Below, piece by piece: positions 56,825 to 64,000 of a DNA stretch of 64,000 nucleotides (within the stretch, counting starts at the first letter, position 1; the number at the start of each line of letters is the position of its first letter). Position numbers and translations under genes: made by a program. The notes under the pieces were generated by a model, which was not told where the DNA came from, did no database searches, and saw nothing but the letters and a program-made list of their open reading frames with translations. Source of the stretch: CALBZE01 sp036381255. GTDB lineage: Bacteria > Gemmatimonadota > Gemmatimonadetes > Longimicrobiales > RSA9. The stretch lies in contig DASVDG010000037.1 of the NCBI GenBank assembly GCA_036381255.1, positions 62,001-126,000 of the forward strand, given 5' to 3'.

Positions 56825-57949
56825 ATGCGAATCCTCATCACGACCGACGTCGCGGGAGGCGTCTGGAGCTACACCGAGGAGCTGGTCGAGGGGCTCCTGG
56901 GCCGCGGTCACGCGGTGTCGCTGGTGATCGTGGGCGGCCGGCCCGGGCCGCAGCACGAGCGGTGGCTGGCCGGCCGGCGCGAGGTGTCCGCGAAGGTGCT
57001 GCCGTGCCCGCTGGAGTGGGTGCCGGAGCCGGAGCCCGGGTTGTCGGCATCGGTCGAGCGGCTGCGGCGCCTGGTCCGGGACGCGGCGCCGGACGTCGTG
57101 CATCTGAACCAGTTCTACTACGGCGCGTTCAACCTCGGCGCGCCGACGGTGGTGGCGGCGCACAGCGACGTCGTGAGCTGGTGGCACGCGGTGAAGGACG
57201 AGGCGCCGCCGGACGACGCGTGGTTCGGCCGGTACCGCCGCTGGGTCCGCGACGGCCTGCGCGGCGCGGACGTGCGTGTGGCGCCGTCCGCGTGGATCGC
57301 GAGTCGGGTGCGGGAGATCTACGGTGTCGGTCCGGTCCGGGTCGTCTACAACGCACGCTCACCGCACCGGTTCCGCGGCCGGCGCCGGGGACCGCGCTTC
57401 CCCATCGTCGTCACGGCCGGCCGGCTCTGGGACGAGGGGAAGGGCGCGCGCGACCTGGTCCCGGCCGCCGCGCGGATCGGCGGGCACGGCCGGGTCGTCG
57501 TGGCCGGGCCGGTCGAGCACCCCGCGGGCGGCGAGGACTTCCCGACCGATGCGCCCGGCATCGAGTGGGCGGGCATGCTCGGCGCCGATGCGCTGCGCCA
57601 GCTGCTCGCGCAGGCGCGGGTGTACGCGGCGCCCTCCCGCTACGAGCCGTTCGGGCTGGCGCCGCTCGAGGCGGCGCTGGCCGGGTGCGCGCTGGTGCTG
57701 AGCGACATCCCGACGTTTCGCGAGCTCTGGGACGGCTGCGCGCTGTTCCACCCGCCGGGGGACGCGGCCGCGCTGGCGGATGCGGCGGTCGCGCTCCTCG
57801 ACGACGCAGCGCGCTGCCAGGCGCTGGCGGAGGCCGCGAGGACGCGCGCACTCGAGCGCTACACCCCGGACCGGATGGCCGCCGACTACGAAGCGCTGTA
57901 TCTGGAGCTGCTGACCCGCTCCTCGACCCAGCCGGTGGTTGCGGACTGA
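56825..57949 (+). CDS. GT4-type glycosyltransferase
   Basis: A 374-residue GT-B protein. MRILITTDVAGGVWSYTEEL start with the N-terminal Rossmann loop, LNQFYYGAFNLGAPTVVAAH, VAPSAWIASRVREIYG, VTAGRLWDEGKGARDL, and the nucleotide-sugar site SRYEPFGLAPLEAALAG (E-x7-E type). Such enzymes transfer a sugar from a nucleotide donor to lipid or glycan. Preceded by the epimerase (34 bases) and followed after 4 bases by the second transferase, in one operon. Confidence 0.92.
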   Translation: MRILITTDVAGGVWSYTEELVEGLLGRGHAVSLVIVGGRPGPQHERWLAGRREVSAKVLPCPLEWVPEPEPGLSASVERLRRLVRDAAPDVVHLNQFYYGAFNLGAPTVVAAHSDVVSWWHAVKDEAPPDDAWFGRYRRWVRDGLRGADVRVAPSAWIASRVREIYGVGPVRVVYNARSPHRFRGRRRGPRFPIVVTAGRLWDEGKGARDLVPAAARIGGHGRVVVAGPVEHPAGGEDFPTDAPGIEWAGMLGADALRQLLAQARVYAAPSRYEPFGLAPLEAALAGCALVLSDIPTFRELWDGCALFHPPGDAAALADAAVALLDDAARCQALAEAARTRALERYTPDRMAADYEALYLELLTRSSTQPVVAD

Positions 57950-57953
57950 GCCC

Positions 57954-59072
57954 ATGAAGATCGTCCTGTTCACGCATTCGCTGGTCAGCGACTGGAGCCA
58001 CGGCAACGCGCATTTCCTGCGTGGCCTGGTGCGGGCGCTCCAGAAGCGCGGCCACGACGTGGTCGCGTGCGAGCGGTGGCGCAACTGGTCGACGGACGAG
58101 CTGTTCAAGGACCACGGCGCGGGGCCGATCATCGAATTCGCGCGGCTGTTCCCCGACCTCCACATCCGTGTGTACGGCGGCTGGGAGACGATCCTCGACG
58201 AGGTCGATGAACTGACCCGCGGCGCCGACGTCGTGCTGGTGCACGAGTTCAACGAGCCCGAGCTGGTCGGCGCGGTCGGCCACGTGCGACGCCGGCGCGG
58301 CGACTTCCTGCTCCTGTTCCACGACACGCACCACCGACCGGCGAGCGTGCCGGTGCAGATCGCGCGATTCAACCTGCGGCACTACGACGGCGTCCTGGCC
58401 TACGGCGACTCGCTGGCCGAGGTCTACCGCCGCGATTTCGGGATGCCGCGGGTCTGGACGTTCCACGAGGCCGCGGACACCACGGTGTTCCGTCCGCTCG
58501 AGGCCGAGAAGACGGACGACGTGATCTGGATCGGCAACTGGGGCGACGACGAGCGGACGCGCGAGATCCGGGAGTATCTCATCGGCTCCGCGTACCACCT
58601 GCGGGAGCTGCGCTTCGCGGTGCACGGCGTGCGCTACCCGGAGCGCGCGCTCGGGGAGATGCGGGAGGCGGGGATCGAGTTCCGCGGGTGGATCGCGAAC
58701 TACCGGGTCCCCGAGGCGTTCGCCCGGGCGCGGATGACGCTGCACATCCCGCGCGGGCCGTACCTGGACCGGCTGCCGGGGATCCCGACGATCCGGCCGT
58801 TCGAGGCGCTGGCGTGCGGGATCCCGCTGCTGTCGACGCCGTGGGCGGACACGGAAGGGCTGTTCCGCGAAGGGGTGGACTACCTCGTCGTCCGGTCGCC
58901 GGTCCAGATGCGCGACCACCTCCTGCGCCTCGCCCGGGACGAGGACGCGCGCCTGCGGCTCGCGGAGAACGGGCTGGAGACGATCCGCGCGCGCCACACC
59001 TGCGATCACCGCGCCGAGCAGCTCGAGGCGATCGTCGAGGAGGCGGGCGCCGCGGCGGAGGCGGGGTCGTGA
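57954..59072 (+). CDS. CgeB-like glycosyltransferase (GT1/GT4-type)
   Basis: A 372-residue GT-B protein (MKIVLFTHSLVSDWSHGNAH start) related to the CgeB/DUF3880 group: FHDTHHRPASV and YDGVLAYGDSLAEVYRRDF in the first half, VWIGNWGDDER, ARMTLHIPRGPYLDRLPGIP and RPFEALACGIPLLSTPW, followed by the GLFREGVDYL segment, in the second. Starts 4 bases after the previous stop. Together the two transferases imply assembly of a short saccharide chain. Acceptor unknown. Confidence 0.88.
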   Translation: MKIVLFTHSLVSDWSHGNAHFLRGLVRALQKRGHDVVACERWRNWSTDELFKDHGAGPIIEFARLFPDLHIRVYGGWETILDEVDELTRGADVVLVHEFNEPELVGAVGHVRRRRGDFLLLFHDTHHRPASVPVQIARFNLRHYDGVLAYGDSLAEVYRRDFGMPRVWTFHEAADTTVFRPLEAEKTDDVIWIGNWGDDERTREIREYLIGSAYHLRELRFAVHGVRYPERALGEMREAGIEFRGWIANYRVPEAFARARMTLHIPRGPYLDRLPGIPTIRPFEALACGIPLLSTPWADTEGLFREGVDYLVVRSPVQMRDHLLRLARDEDARLRLAENGLETIRARHTCDHRAEQLEAIVEEAGAAAEAGS

Positions 59073-59154
59073 CGCGGGCGGCGCAGGAGTGGATCGTTCG
59101 GCCGCGGATGTCGTGGGCACGGGCGGCGCGGACGCGGGCGCGGAGCGTCGGCCG

Positions 59155-60150
59155 ATGAGGGCGGCCGTCCTCCACGGGCCCGGCGACCTGCGCGTCGAGG
59201 ACGTGGCCGTGCCGGAGCCGGGGCCGGGCGAGATCGCGATCCGGACGCTGGCGGCGTCGATCTGCAACGCGACGGACGTGCACATCTGGGAGGGCGCCGT
59301 CGGCGAGGAGCTGCGGCCGCCGTACCCACACGTGCTCGGCCACGAGCGGGCGGGCGTGGTGGTGGCGGTGGGCGCCGGCGTGACGGAGTTCGGCGTCGGC
59401 GACCGGGTCGCGTGCTGGGCGAAGATGGACGGGGCATTCGGCGAGTACGACGTGCTCCGGCCGTGGCAGTACCCGACGGTCAAGCTGAGCGACGGCATCT
59501 CGAACGACGCCGGCTCGCTCCTCGAGTTCGTCGGCGCGACGCTGCGCTGCATCCATGCGGCGGGGCTGCGGCCGGGCGAGCGGGTGCTGGTCCTCGGGCA
59601 GGGCGTGCAGGGGCTCGTACTCGCGCAGGAGGCACGGCTGCTGGGCGCCGGCTCCGTCACGGCGGTCGACCTGCTCGCGTCCCGGCTGGAACGGAGCCGG
59701 GCGCTGGGGTGCGACGTCGCCTACGACCTCTCGGGGAAGCGCTACGACGAGGCGCTCGCCGATCTGCGCGACGCGGTGGGCGGCGAGGTGGACCTCGTGA
59801 TCGACGCGTCGGGGCGCGGCGCGTGGGAGGGCGGGAACTCCGTGAACCTGGGGCTCGAGCTGCTTCGGTGGGCCGGGCGCTACATCGTCTACGGGCTACC
59901 GACGCGCGACGTGCCTGTCAACGCCCGCATGATCGGGATGAAGGGGATCACGTTCAAGGGGATCGACACGCCGCCGCACGAGGTGAAGCCGCTCCTCGCG
60001 CTCGGGGAGCGCTGGGTCGCGGAGGGGCGGTTGGCGCTCGAGTCGCTCGTCACGCACCGCGTGCCGCTCGCGCGCGTGGCGGAGGGGCTGGCGTTGTGCC
60101 GGGACCGGCCGGCGGAGGTGCTGAAGGTCATGGTGGAGTTCGAAGGGTAG
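59155..60150 (+). CDS. Zinc-type medium-chain dehydrogenase (MDR), 1
   Basis: A 331-residue enzyme of the alcohol/sorbitol dehydrogenase superfamily. SICNATD carries the catalytic Cys (Cys near 39), GHERAGVV the His/Glu; VLVLGQGVQGLVLAQEARL is the NAD loop. The four-Cys structural zinc lobe is absent (VACWAKMDGAFGEYD instead). Reaction: oxidation of a polyol or reduction of a keto sugar, substrate unknown. ATG 59155 starts the fold. 82 bases after the second transferase gene. Confidence 0.88.
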   Translation: MRAAVLHGPGDLRVEDVAVPEPGPGEIAIRTLAASICNATDVHIWEGAVGEELRPPYPHVLGHERAGVVVAVGAGVTEFGVGDRVACWAKMDGAFGEYDVLRPWQYPTVKLSDGISNDAGSLLEFVGATLRCIHAAGLRPGERVLVLGQGVQGLVLAQEARLLGAGSVTAVDLLASRLERSRALGCDVAYDLSGKRYDEALADLRDAVGGEVDLVIDASGRGAWEGGNSVNLGLELLRWAGRYIVYGLPTRDVPVNARMIGMKGITFKGIDTPPHEVKPLLALGERWVAEGRLALESLVTHRVPLARVAEGLALCRDRPAEVLKVMVEFEG

Positions 60151-60156
60151 GGAGTG

Positions 60157-60281
60157 GGGGAGCGGGAACGGGAACGGGAGTGGGAGCGGGAGCGGGAGCG
60201 GGAGCGGGAGTGGGAGTGGGAGTGGGAGTGGGAGTGGGAACGGGGGCGGGAACGGGAACGGGAACGGGAACGTTTACGGGA
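60157..60281. repeat. Hexanucleotide tandem repeat (GGGAAC/GGGAGC/GGGAGT), about 20 copies
   Basis: Runs in order: (GGGAAC)2, GGGAGT, (GGGAGC)4, (GGGAGT)5, GGGAAC, GGGGGC, (GGGAAC)4, GTTTAC, GGGAAC. The strand is G-rich with GGG every 6 bases. In frame with the next gene, it would read as Arg-Glu/Trp-Glu dipeptides if translated from 60154; I consider that unlikely. Confidence 0.9.
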
Positions 60282-60306
60282 ACAGCCGAGGGGAAGGGGG
60301 CGCATC

Positions 60307-61269
60307 ATGCGGGCGGCGACACTGGTGAAGCCCGGGCGGTTCGAGGTGGGGGAGCGCGAGGCGGGGAGGGCGGGGGCGGGGGAGGTGGTGGTGCGGGTGA
60401 GGGGGTGTGGGGTGTGTGCGTCGAATCTGGGGCCGTGGGAGGGGATCGACGGGATCGGGTACCCGATGGAGCCAGGGGCGCCGGGGCACGAGGTGTACGG
60501 GGAGGTCGTGGCCGTGGGGGAGGGCGTCGCGGGGCTGGCGGCGGGGGACGCGGTGACGGCGCTCAGCTACCGTGGGTTCGCGGAGTACGACGTGGCGCGG
60601 GCGGACTCGGTGGTGAAGGTGCCGGCGTCGCTGGCGGAACGGCCGATCCTGGGAGAGCCGGTCGCGTGCGCGGTCAACGTGCGCCGACGGGCGGGGGTGC
60701 GGGAGGGAGACACCGTGGTCGTGGTCGGGATCGGGTTCCTGGGGGCGCTGCTGCTGCGGCTCGTGCGGCGGGACCGGCCGGCGCGCGTGGTCGCGGTCTC
60801 GCGGCGGCGTGACGCGCTCGAGATGGCCGAGCGGATGGGCGCGGACGAGGTGCTGACGTACGACGACGACGTGATCGGCCGCGTCGGCGAATGGACCGGC
60901 GGCCGCATGGCCGACGTCGTCATCGAGGCGACGGGGAAGCAGCGGCCGCTCGATCTGGCCGCGGCGCTGACGCGAGTCCGGGGGCGCCTGGTCATCGCCG
61001 GGTACCACCAGGACGGGCCGCGGCAGGTGAACCTCCAGCTCTGGAACTGGCGCGGGATCGATGTCGTCAACGCGCACGAGCGGGACGCGGCGCTGTACGC
61101 CGAGGGGATGCGGGAGGGCGTGCGCCTGCTGACCGAGGGCGAGCTGGATGCGGAGCCGCTGATCAGCCACACGTTCCCGCTGGAGGAGATCAACCGGGCG
61201 TTCGAGGTAGCGCGCGAGCGGCCGGCCGGATTCTTCAAGGCCGTCATCGTTCCGGGTGAGGCCCCGTGA
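60307..61269 (+). CDS. Zinc-type medium-chain dehydrogenase (MDR), 2
   Basis: A 320-residue MDR enzyme. GCGVCASNLGPWEG (catalytic Cys), GHEVYGEV, VVVVGIGFLGALLLRLV (NAD loop), and HTFPLEEINRAFE near the end; the structural zinc lobe is absent again. Related to, but not a duplicate of, the previous enzyme. ATG 60307 follows GGGGAAGGGGG and the hexamer repeat; an in-frame extension through the repeat exists to 60154. Its TGA overlaps the GTG of the next gene. Confidence 0.88.
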   Translation: MRAATLVKPGRFEVGEREAGRAGAGEVVVRVRGCGVCASNLGPWEGIDGIGYPMEPGAPGHEVYGEVVAVGEGVAGLAAGDAVTALSYRGFAEYDVARADSVVKVPASLAERPILGEPVACAVNVRRRAGVREGDTVVVVGIGFLGALLLRLVRRDRPARVVAVSRRRDALEMAERMGADEVLTYDDDVIGRVGEWTGGRMADVVIEATGKQRPLDLAAALTRVRGRLVIAGYHQDGPRQVNLQLWNWRGIDVVNAHERDAALYAEGMREGVRLLTEGELDAEPLISHTFPLEEINRAFEVARERPAGFFKAVIVPGEAP

Positions 61270-62288
61270 ACGCCCCGCGCCTCGGCTTCGTGGGGCTGGG
61301 CTGGATCGGCGCGCTGCGCCTGGACGCCGTGGCGTCGAGCGGGCGCGCCGTCGTGGCCGCGCTGTGCGACGCCGCCGAAGCACGGCTGGGTGCGGCCGCG
61401 TCGCGGTACGGGGGCGCGGCCGCGTTCGCCGATTACGCCGCGATGCTGGAACGGGCCGACGCGCTCCGCCTCGACGGCATCGTCATCGCCACGCCGAACG
61501 CGCTGCACGCCCCCCAGGCGATCGCCGCGCTGGACCGCGGGCTGGCCGTCTTCTGCCAGAAGCCGCTCGCGCTGAACGCGGCCGAGGCGCGCGCAATGGT
61601 CGACGCGGCCCGCCGGGCCGACCGTCGCCTCGGCGTCGACTACTCCTACCGCTACACGCACGGCGCGCGGGCCATGCGCCGCCTCGTCCGCGCCGGCGAA
61701 CTGGGCCGGGTCTTCAGCGTCGTCAGCACGTTCCACAACGCGTACGGCCCCGACAAAGCGTGGTGTCACGACCCGGAGCTCGCCGGCGGCGGCGCGCTCG
61801 TCGACCTCGGCGTCCACCAGATCGACCTGCCGCTCTGGCTCCTGGATGCACCCGGCGTCCGCGACGTGCACGGCCGGGCGTTCCGCCAGGGCGAGCCGCT
61901 CGACGGCCTCGGCATCGACGACTTCGCGGTCGCCCAGCTCGAGCTCGAAGGCGGCGCGATCGTCCAGCTCGCCGTCAGCTGGAACGCCCACGCCGGCGCA
62001 GACTGCGTCATTCGCACCGCACTCTTCGGGACCGGCGGCGGCGCCGAGGTAAGCAACGTCGACGGAAGCTTCTTCGACTTCGAAACCCGTCGCATCGACG
62101 GCAGGCAGTTCTCGGTGATCGGCCGCGAAAGCCGCGACTGGATGGGGCGCGCGATCCTCGATTGGCTCGACCGCCTGGCCGCCTCGCCGGCGTACGACCC
62201 GGGGATCGAGCGGAGCGTGCTCGTGGCCGAAGTCGTCGACGCGATCTATTCGCCCGCATCACGCGCCGCGCCGGCCGGCGCGGGGTGA
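61266..62288 (+). CDS. Gfo/Idh/MocA-family oxidoreductase
   Basis: A 340-residue NAD(P)-dependent sugar oxidoreductase. LGFVGLGWIGALRL Rossmann loop, IVIATPNALHAPQAI, CQKPLALNAAEA in place of the usual EKP, VDYSYRYTHGARAMRRLV, and GGALVDLGVHQIDLPLWLL (His of the active site). Substrates of relatives are glucose, inositol, and nucleotide-sugar keto acids. Starts at GTG 61266, overlapping the previous stop (GTGA). Confidence 0.92.
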   Translation: MNAPRLGFVGLGWIGALRLDAVASSGRAVVAALCDAAEARLGAAASRYGGAAAFADYAAMLERADALRLDGIVIATPNALHAPQAIAALDRGLAVFCQKPLALNAAEARAMVDAARRADRRLGVDYSYRYTHGARAMRRLVRAGELGRVFSVVSTFHNAYGPDKAWCHDPELAGGGALVDLGVHQIDLPLWLLDAPGVRDVHGRAFRQGEPLDGLGIDDFAVAQLELEGGAIVQLAVSWNAHAGADCVIRTALFGTGGGAEVSNVDGSFFDFETRRIDGRQFSVIGRESRDWMGRAILDWLDRLAASPAYDPGIERSVLVAEVVDAIYSPASRAAPAGAG

Positions 62289-62340
62289 GGGGCGCGGATT
62301 CACGACGGCCGGGGATCGTCGCGCGCCGGGGATGAACGAC

Positions 62341-62366
62341 GGCCGCCGGGCACATCCCCGGCGGCC
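62341..62366. terminator. Hairpin terminator between convergent genes
   Basis: GGCCGCCGGG (62341-62350), 6-base loop, CCCGGCGGCC (62357-62366). It can serve both strands; no U-run. Confidence 0.5.
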
Positions 62367-62420
62367 GGAAGAAGGCGAGGCGGCTCCGGCCGTCCGGCCG
62401 GCGCCGCACGGCGACCCGCA

Positions 62421-62630
62421 TCAGCGCCGCCGCCAGCGCTTCATCTCGGTCTCCTGCTCCTCGCTTCGCTCTTCACCAATGTCCAGATTGGTGCCCGTGC
62501 GCTTGCGCTCGCCTTCTTCCACCAGCTCGCGGCTGGTGTCGTACGGCCTGCCGATCCGATCCGGCTTCCCCTTCTCGCGCATCTTCCTGCGCTGGTCCTC
62601 GAGCTCACTGTAGAGGTCCTTCCTGGCCAT
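62421..62630 (-). CDS. Small highly charged protein, function unknown
   Basis: A 69-residue protein of about half Glu/Asp/Lys/Arg (ARKDLYSELEDQRRKMREKG, later SEEQETEMKRWRRR), helical by composition. The start has AGGAGG six bases upstream on the minus strand. It looks like a small regulator or stabiliser; no family recognised. It lies between the oxidoreductase and SDR genes, transcribed with the latter's strand. Confidence 0.6.
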   Translation of the reverse strand: MARKDLYSELEDQRRKMREKGKPDRIGRPYDTSRELVEEGERKRTGTNLDIGEERSEEQETEMKRWRRR

Positions 62631-62730
62631 GGACAGCCTCCTGGACGAAAACGCCGGGCACCGCCGGTGCGGGCGGCGGGCCACGCTATCCATGGAGGCA
62701 ACAATTGTACCGGTGATGCGGAAAAACGAC

Positions 62731-63480
62731 TCAGAGAGCAGTCATTCCACCATCGACGGGGTGGGCGGTGCCGGTGACGAACGCGGCATCGTCGCTGGCG
62801 AGGTAGAGGATGGCGCGGGCGATGTCGGCGGCGGTGGCGACGCGCCGGAGGGCGTGGCGGCGTGCGACGTCGGCGCGGGTGGCGTCGTCGTCGAGGAACG
62901 CGCGGGTCATGGGGGTGTCGACCCAGGAGGGGACGACGCAGTTGCAGCGGACGCCGTGCGGGCCGTACTCGGCGGCGATGCAACGGGTGAGGGCGAGGAG
63001 CCCGGCTTTGGCGGCGCTGTAGGAGGCGACGGCGTAGGAGCCCTTGAGCGCGGAGGTGGACGCGACGTTGACGATAGTGCCGCGGGCGTGCATGAGGAGG
63101 GGGAGCGCGGCGCGGCACATCCGGAACGCGCCTTTGAGGTTGGTGTCGAGAACGAGGTCCCAGACGGCGTCCTCGGTTTCGTGGAGGGGGGTCCACGCGG
63201 GGGCGAGCCCGGCGTTGTTGACGAGGATGTCGAGGCGGTCGAAGCGACGCGCGGCGAGGTCGACGGCGGCGCGGACGGCGCGGTCGTCGGTGATGTCGGC
63301 CGGTTGGACGTCGGCTTCGAAGCCGTCGCCTCGGATGAGGTCGGCGGTTTCCCTCAGGGGCTCGATGCGGCGGCCGGTGAGGAGGACGCGCGCGCCCTCG
63401 CGGGCGAAGAGGCGAGCGGTGGCGCGTCCGATGCCGGATCCGGCGCCGGTGATGAGGGCGGACTTGCCGTGGAGGCGCAT
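62731..63480 (-). CDS. SDR-family NAD(P)-dependent oxidoreductase
   Basis: A 249-residue classical short-chain dehydrogenase. ALITGAGSGIGRATA (cofactor), LDILVNNAG, catalytic Ser in ASTSAL, Tyr and Lys in YSAAKAG, and the closing DPVDGG-type ending HPVDGGMTAL. TGRRIEP after strand 2 suggests NADP. Substrate unknown; by neighbourhood a sugar or polyol. ATG 63480 with GGAG upstream. Confidence 0.95.
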   Translation of the reverse strand: MRLHGKSALITGAGSGIGRATARLFAREGARVLLTGRRIEPLRETADLIRGDGFEADVQPADITDDRAVRAAVDLAARRFDRLDILVNNAGLAPAWTPLHETEDAVWDLVLDTNLKGAFRMCRAALPLLMHARGTIVNVASTSALKGSYAVASYSAAKAGLLALTRCIAAEYGPHGVRCNCVVPSWVDTPMTRAFLDDDATRADVARRHALRRVATAADIARAILYLASDDAAFVTGTAHPVDGGMTAL

Positions 63481-63621
63481 GGTCGAGCTCCGTTTGCCGG
63501 GATTCGGGGCGGGGCGTCGGGTGCAAGGCGGGTGCCAGGCGTGGAACGGGACTTGCCGCGGGGAGGCGCGGCCCGCGGGCGACGTCCGGAACCGGCGCGA
63601 GGGGCGGGTGCGAGGCGCGCG

Positions 63622-63666
63622 GTGCCGGTGCGCGTCGTGCCGGTGCGCGTCGTGCCGGTGCGCGCC
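63622..63666. repeat. Three 15-bp tandem copies
   Basis: GTGCCGGTGCGCGTC at 63622, repeated at 63637 and, with one change, at 63652. Lies in the 63481-63753 gap between divergent genes, which holds no supported gene. Confidence 0.7.
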
Positions 63667-63753
63667 GTCCCGGACCGCGGCCGGGCGACTTCCCGAACGA
63701 ACGGTCACCGTAATGCGACCCTGCGCCGGCGCGCGGGGCGGGGGATCCAGGGC

Positions 63754-64000
63754 ATGGCGGACGGCGGTCCGGTGACACGGGGCGTGGGAATCGAGGCGGC
63801 GAGGGCGCCGAACCGAACGCTCGACCTGGCGGAGCTGGGCCGTCCGGATGTCCGTCGGCTGCTGGCGGAGCTGGATGGGATGGTCGCGCGGGAGGCGGGC
63901 TCGTATCTGCATCCGAGCAAGCGGTGGGAGTACCCGTGGGCGCTGGAGCGGGCGCGGCTGGCGCCGGGGAGCCACGTGCTGGACGCGGGGAGCGGCGCGT
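63754..64000 (+). CDS. SAM-dependent methyltransferase, N-terminal part (truncated by window edge)
   Basis: The frame from ATG 63754 (MADGGPVTRGVG) stays open to the end. After an N-terminal helical region (LAELDGMVAREAGSYLHPS, WEYPWALERARL) it ends in SHVLDAGSGA, motif I of class I methyltransferases. Possible GTG start at 63772. It is divergent from the SDR gene and probably belongs to the next part of the sugar cluster. Substrate unknown. Confidence 0.7.
   Translation, partial: MADGGPVTRGVGIEAARAPNRTLDLAELGRPDVRRLLAELDGMVAREAGSYLHPSKRWEYPWALERARLAPGSHVLDAGSGA

Noticed and set aside
60154..60306. N-terminal Arg-Glu/Trp-Glu extension of the second dehydrogenase
   Set aside because: Encoded by the hexamer repeat; a proper start and ribosome-like purine stretch occur at 60307 where the MDR fold begins.

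Overview
The window is very GC-rich, densely coded DNA from a Gram-negative bacterium. Two SusC/SusD (TonB-dependent) pairs, several lipoproteins, an HmuY-like protein, frequent GTG starts with AGGAGG-type ribosome sites, and promoters close to TTGACA-N17-TANNNT fit a Gemmatimonadota-like organism better than a typical Bacteroidota. This is inference from gene content, not a phylogenetic placement. No rRNA, tRNA, CRISPR array, insertion sequence or phage gene was seen.

Layout. 1-5.7 kb: the end of a diacylglycerol-kinase-like lipid kinase, a hybrid histidine kinase with a LOV-like PAS domain that lacks the photoactive cysteine, EF-P with Asn at the functional loop tip, a DUF2914 protein and an HmuY-like protein. 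5.7-6.2 kb: a non-coding array of about 16 tiny GC hairpins in two mirror-image halves. 6.2-12.1 kb: uvrA, a small unknown gene, then a YbjN-like / PspA / AI-2E transporter operon. 12-24 kb: a cell-wall and amino-sugar recycling block. It holds a beta-lactamase-like plus M14 carboxypeptidase fusion, NamZ exo-muramidase, a NagZ plus beta-lactamase-like fusion, NagB fused to a PIG-L deacetylase, a sodium/solute symporter and a BadF-type sugar kinase. 24-37.7 kb: tyrS, two SusC/SusD pairs each with its own promoter, and a secreted metzincin lipoprotein between them.

38-46.6 kb: folK and a membrane-associated metallopeptidase, then a four-gene minus-strand operon (two Ddl-like ATP-grasp ligases, a GNAT acetyltransferase, a KamA lysine 2,3-aminomutase). 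Its genes are coupled by ATGA overlaps and its leader contains a terminator/antiterminator-like structure. A GCS2 carboxylate-amine ligase is divergent from it, followed by DUF2905 and aroB. I read this as a candidate uncharacterised beta-lysine pathway with ligases that could attach it to something. 46.7-53 kb: an acyl-CoA ligase, a NYN-LOTUS-LOTUS-HhH RNA-processing-like protein, a 3-methyladenine glycosylase, an M19 dipeptidase and a small proline-rich protein behind a sigma-54-like site.

53.1-64 kb: a probable glycan/sugar cluster. It comprises a CmoB-like methyltransferase, a GH-A-like glycosidase that looks circularly permuted, a CDP-paratose-epimerase-like enzyme, two glycosyltransferases, two medium-chain dehydrogenases, a Gfo/Idh/MocA oxidoreductase, an SDR and the start of another methyltransferase. 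It is punctuated by unusual short tandem repeats (16-bp and 6-bp units) and has a strong sigma-54-like element in front of the glycosidase. The candidate new systems are the KamA/ATP-grasp operon with its leader, the permuted glycosidase in its sugar cluster, and the mirror hairpin array.
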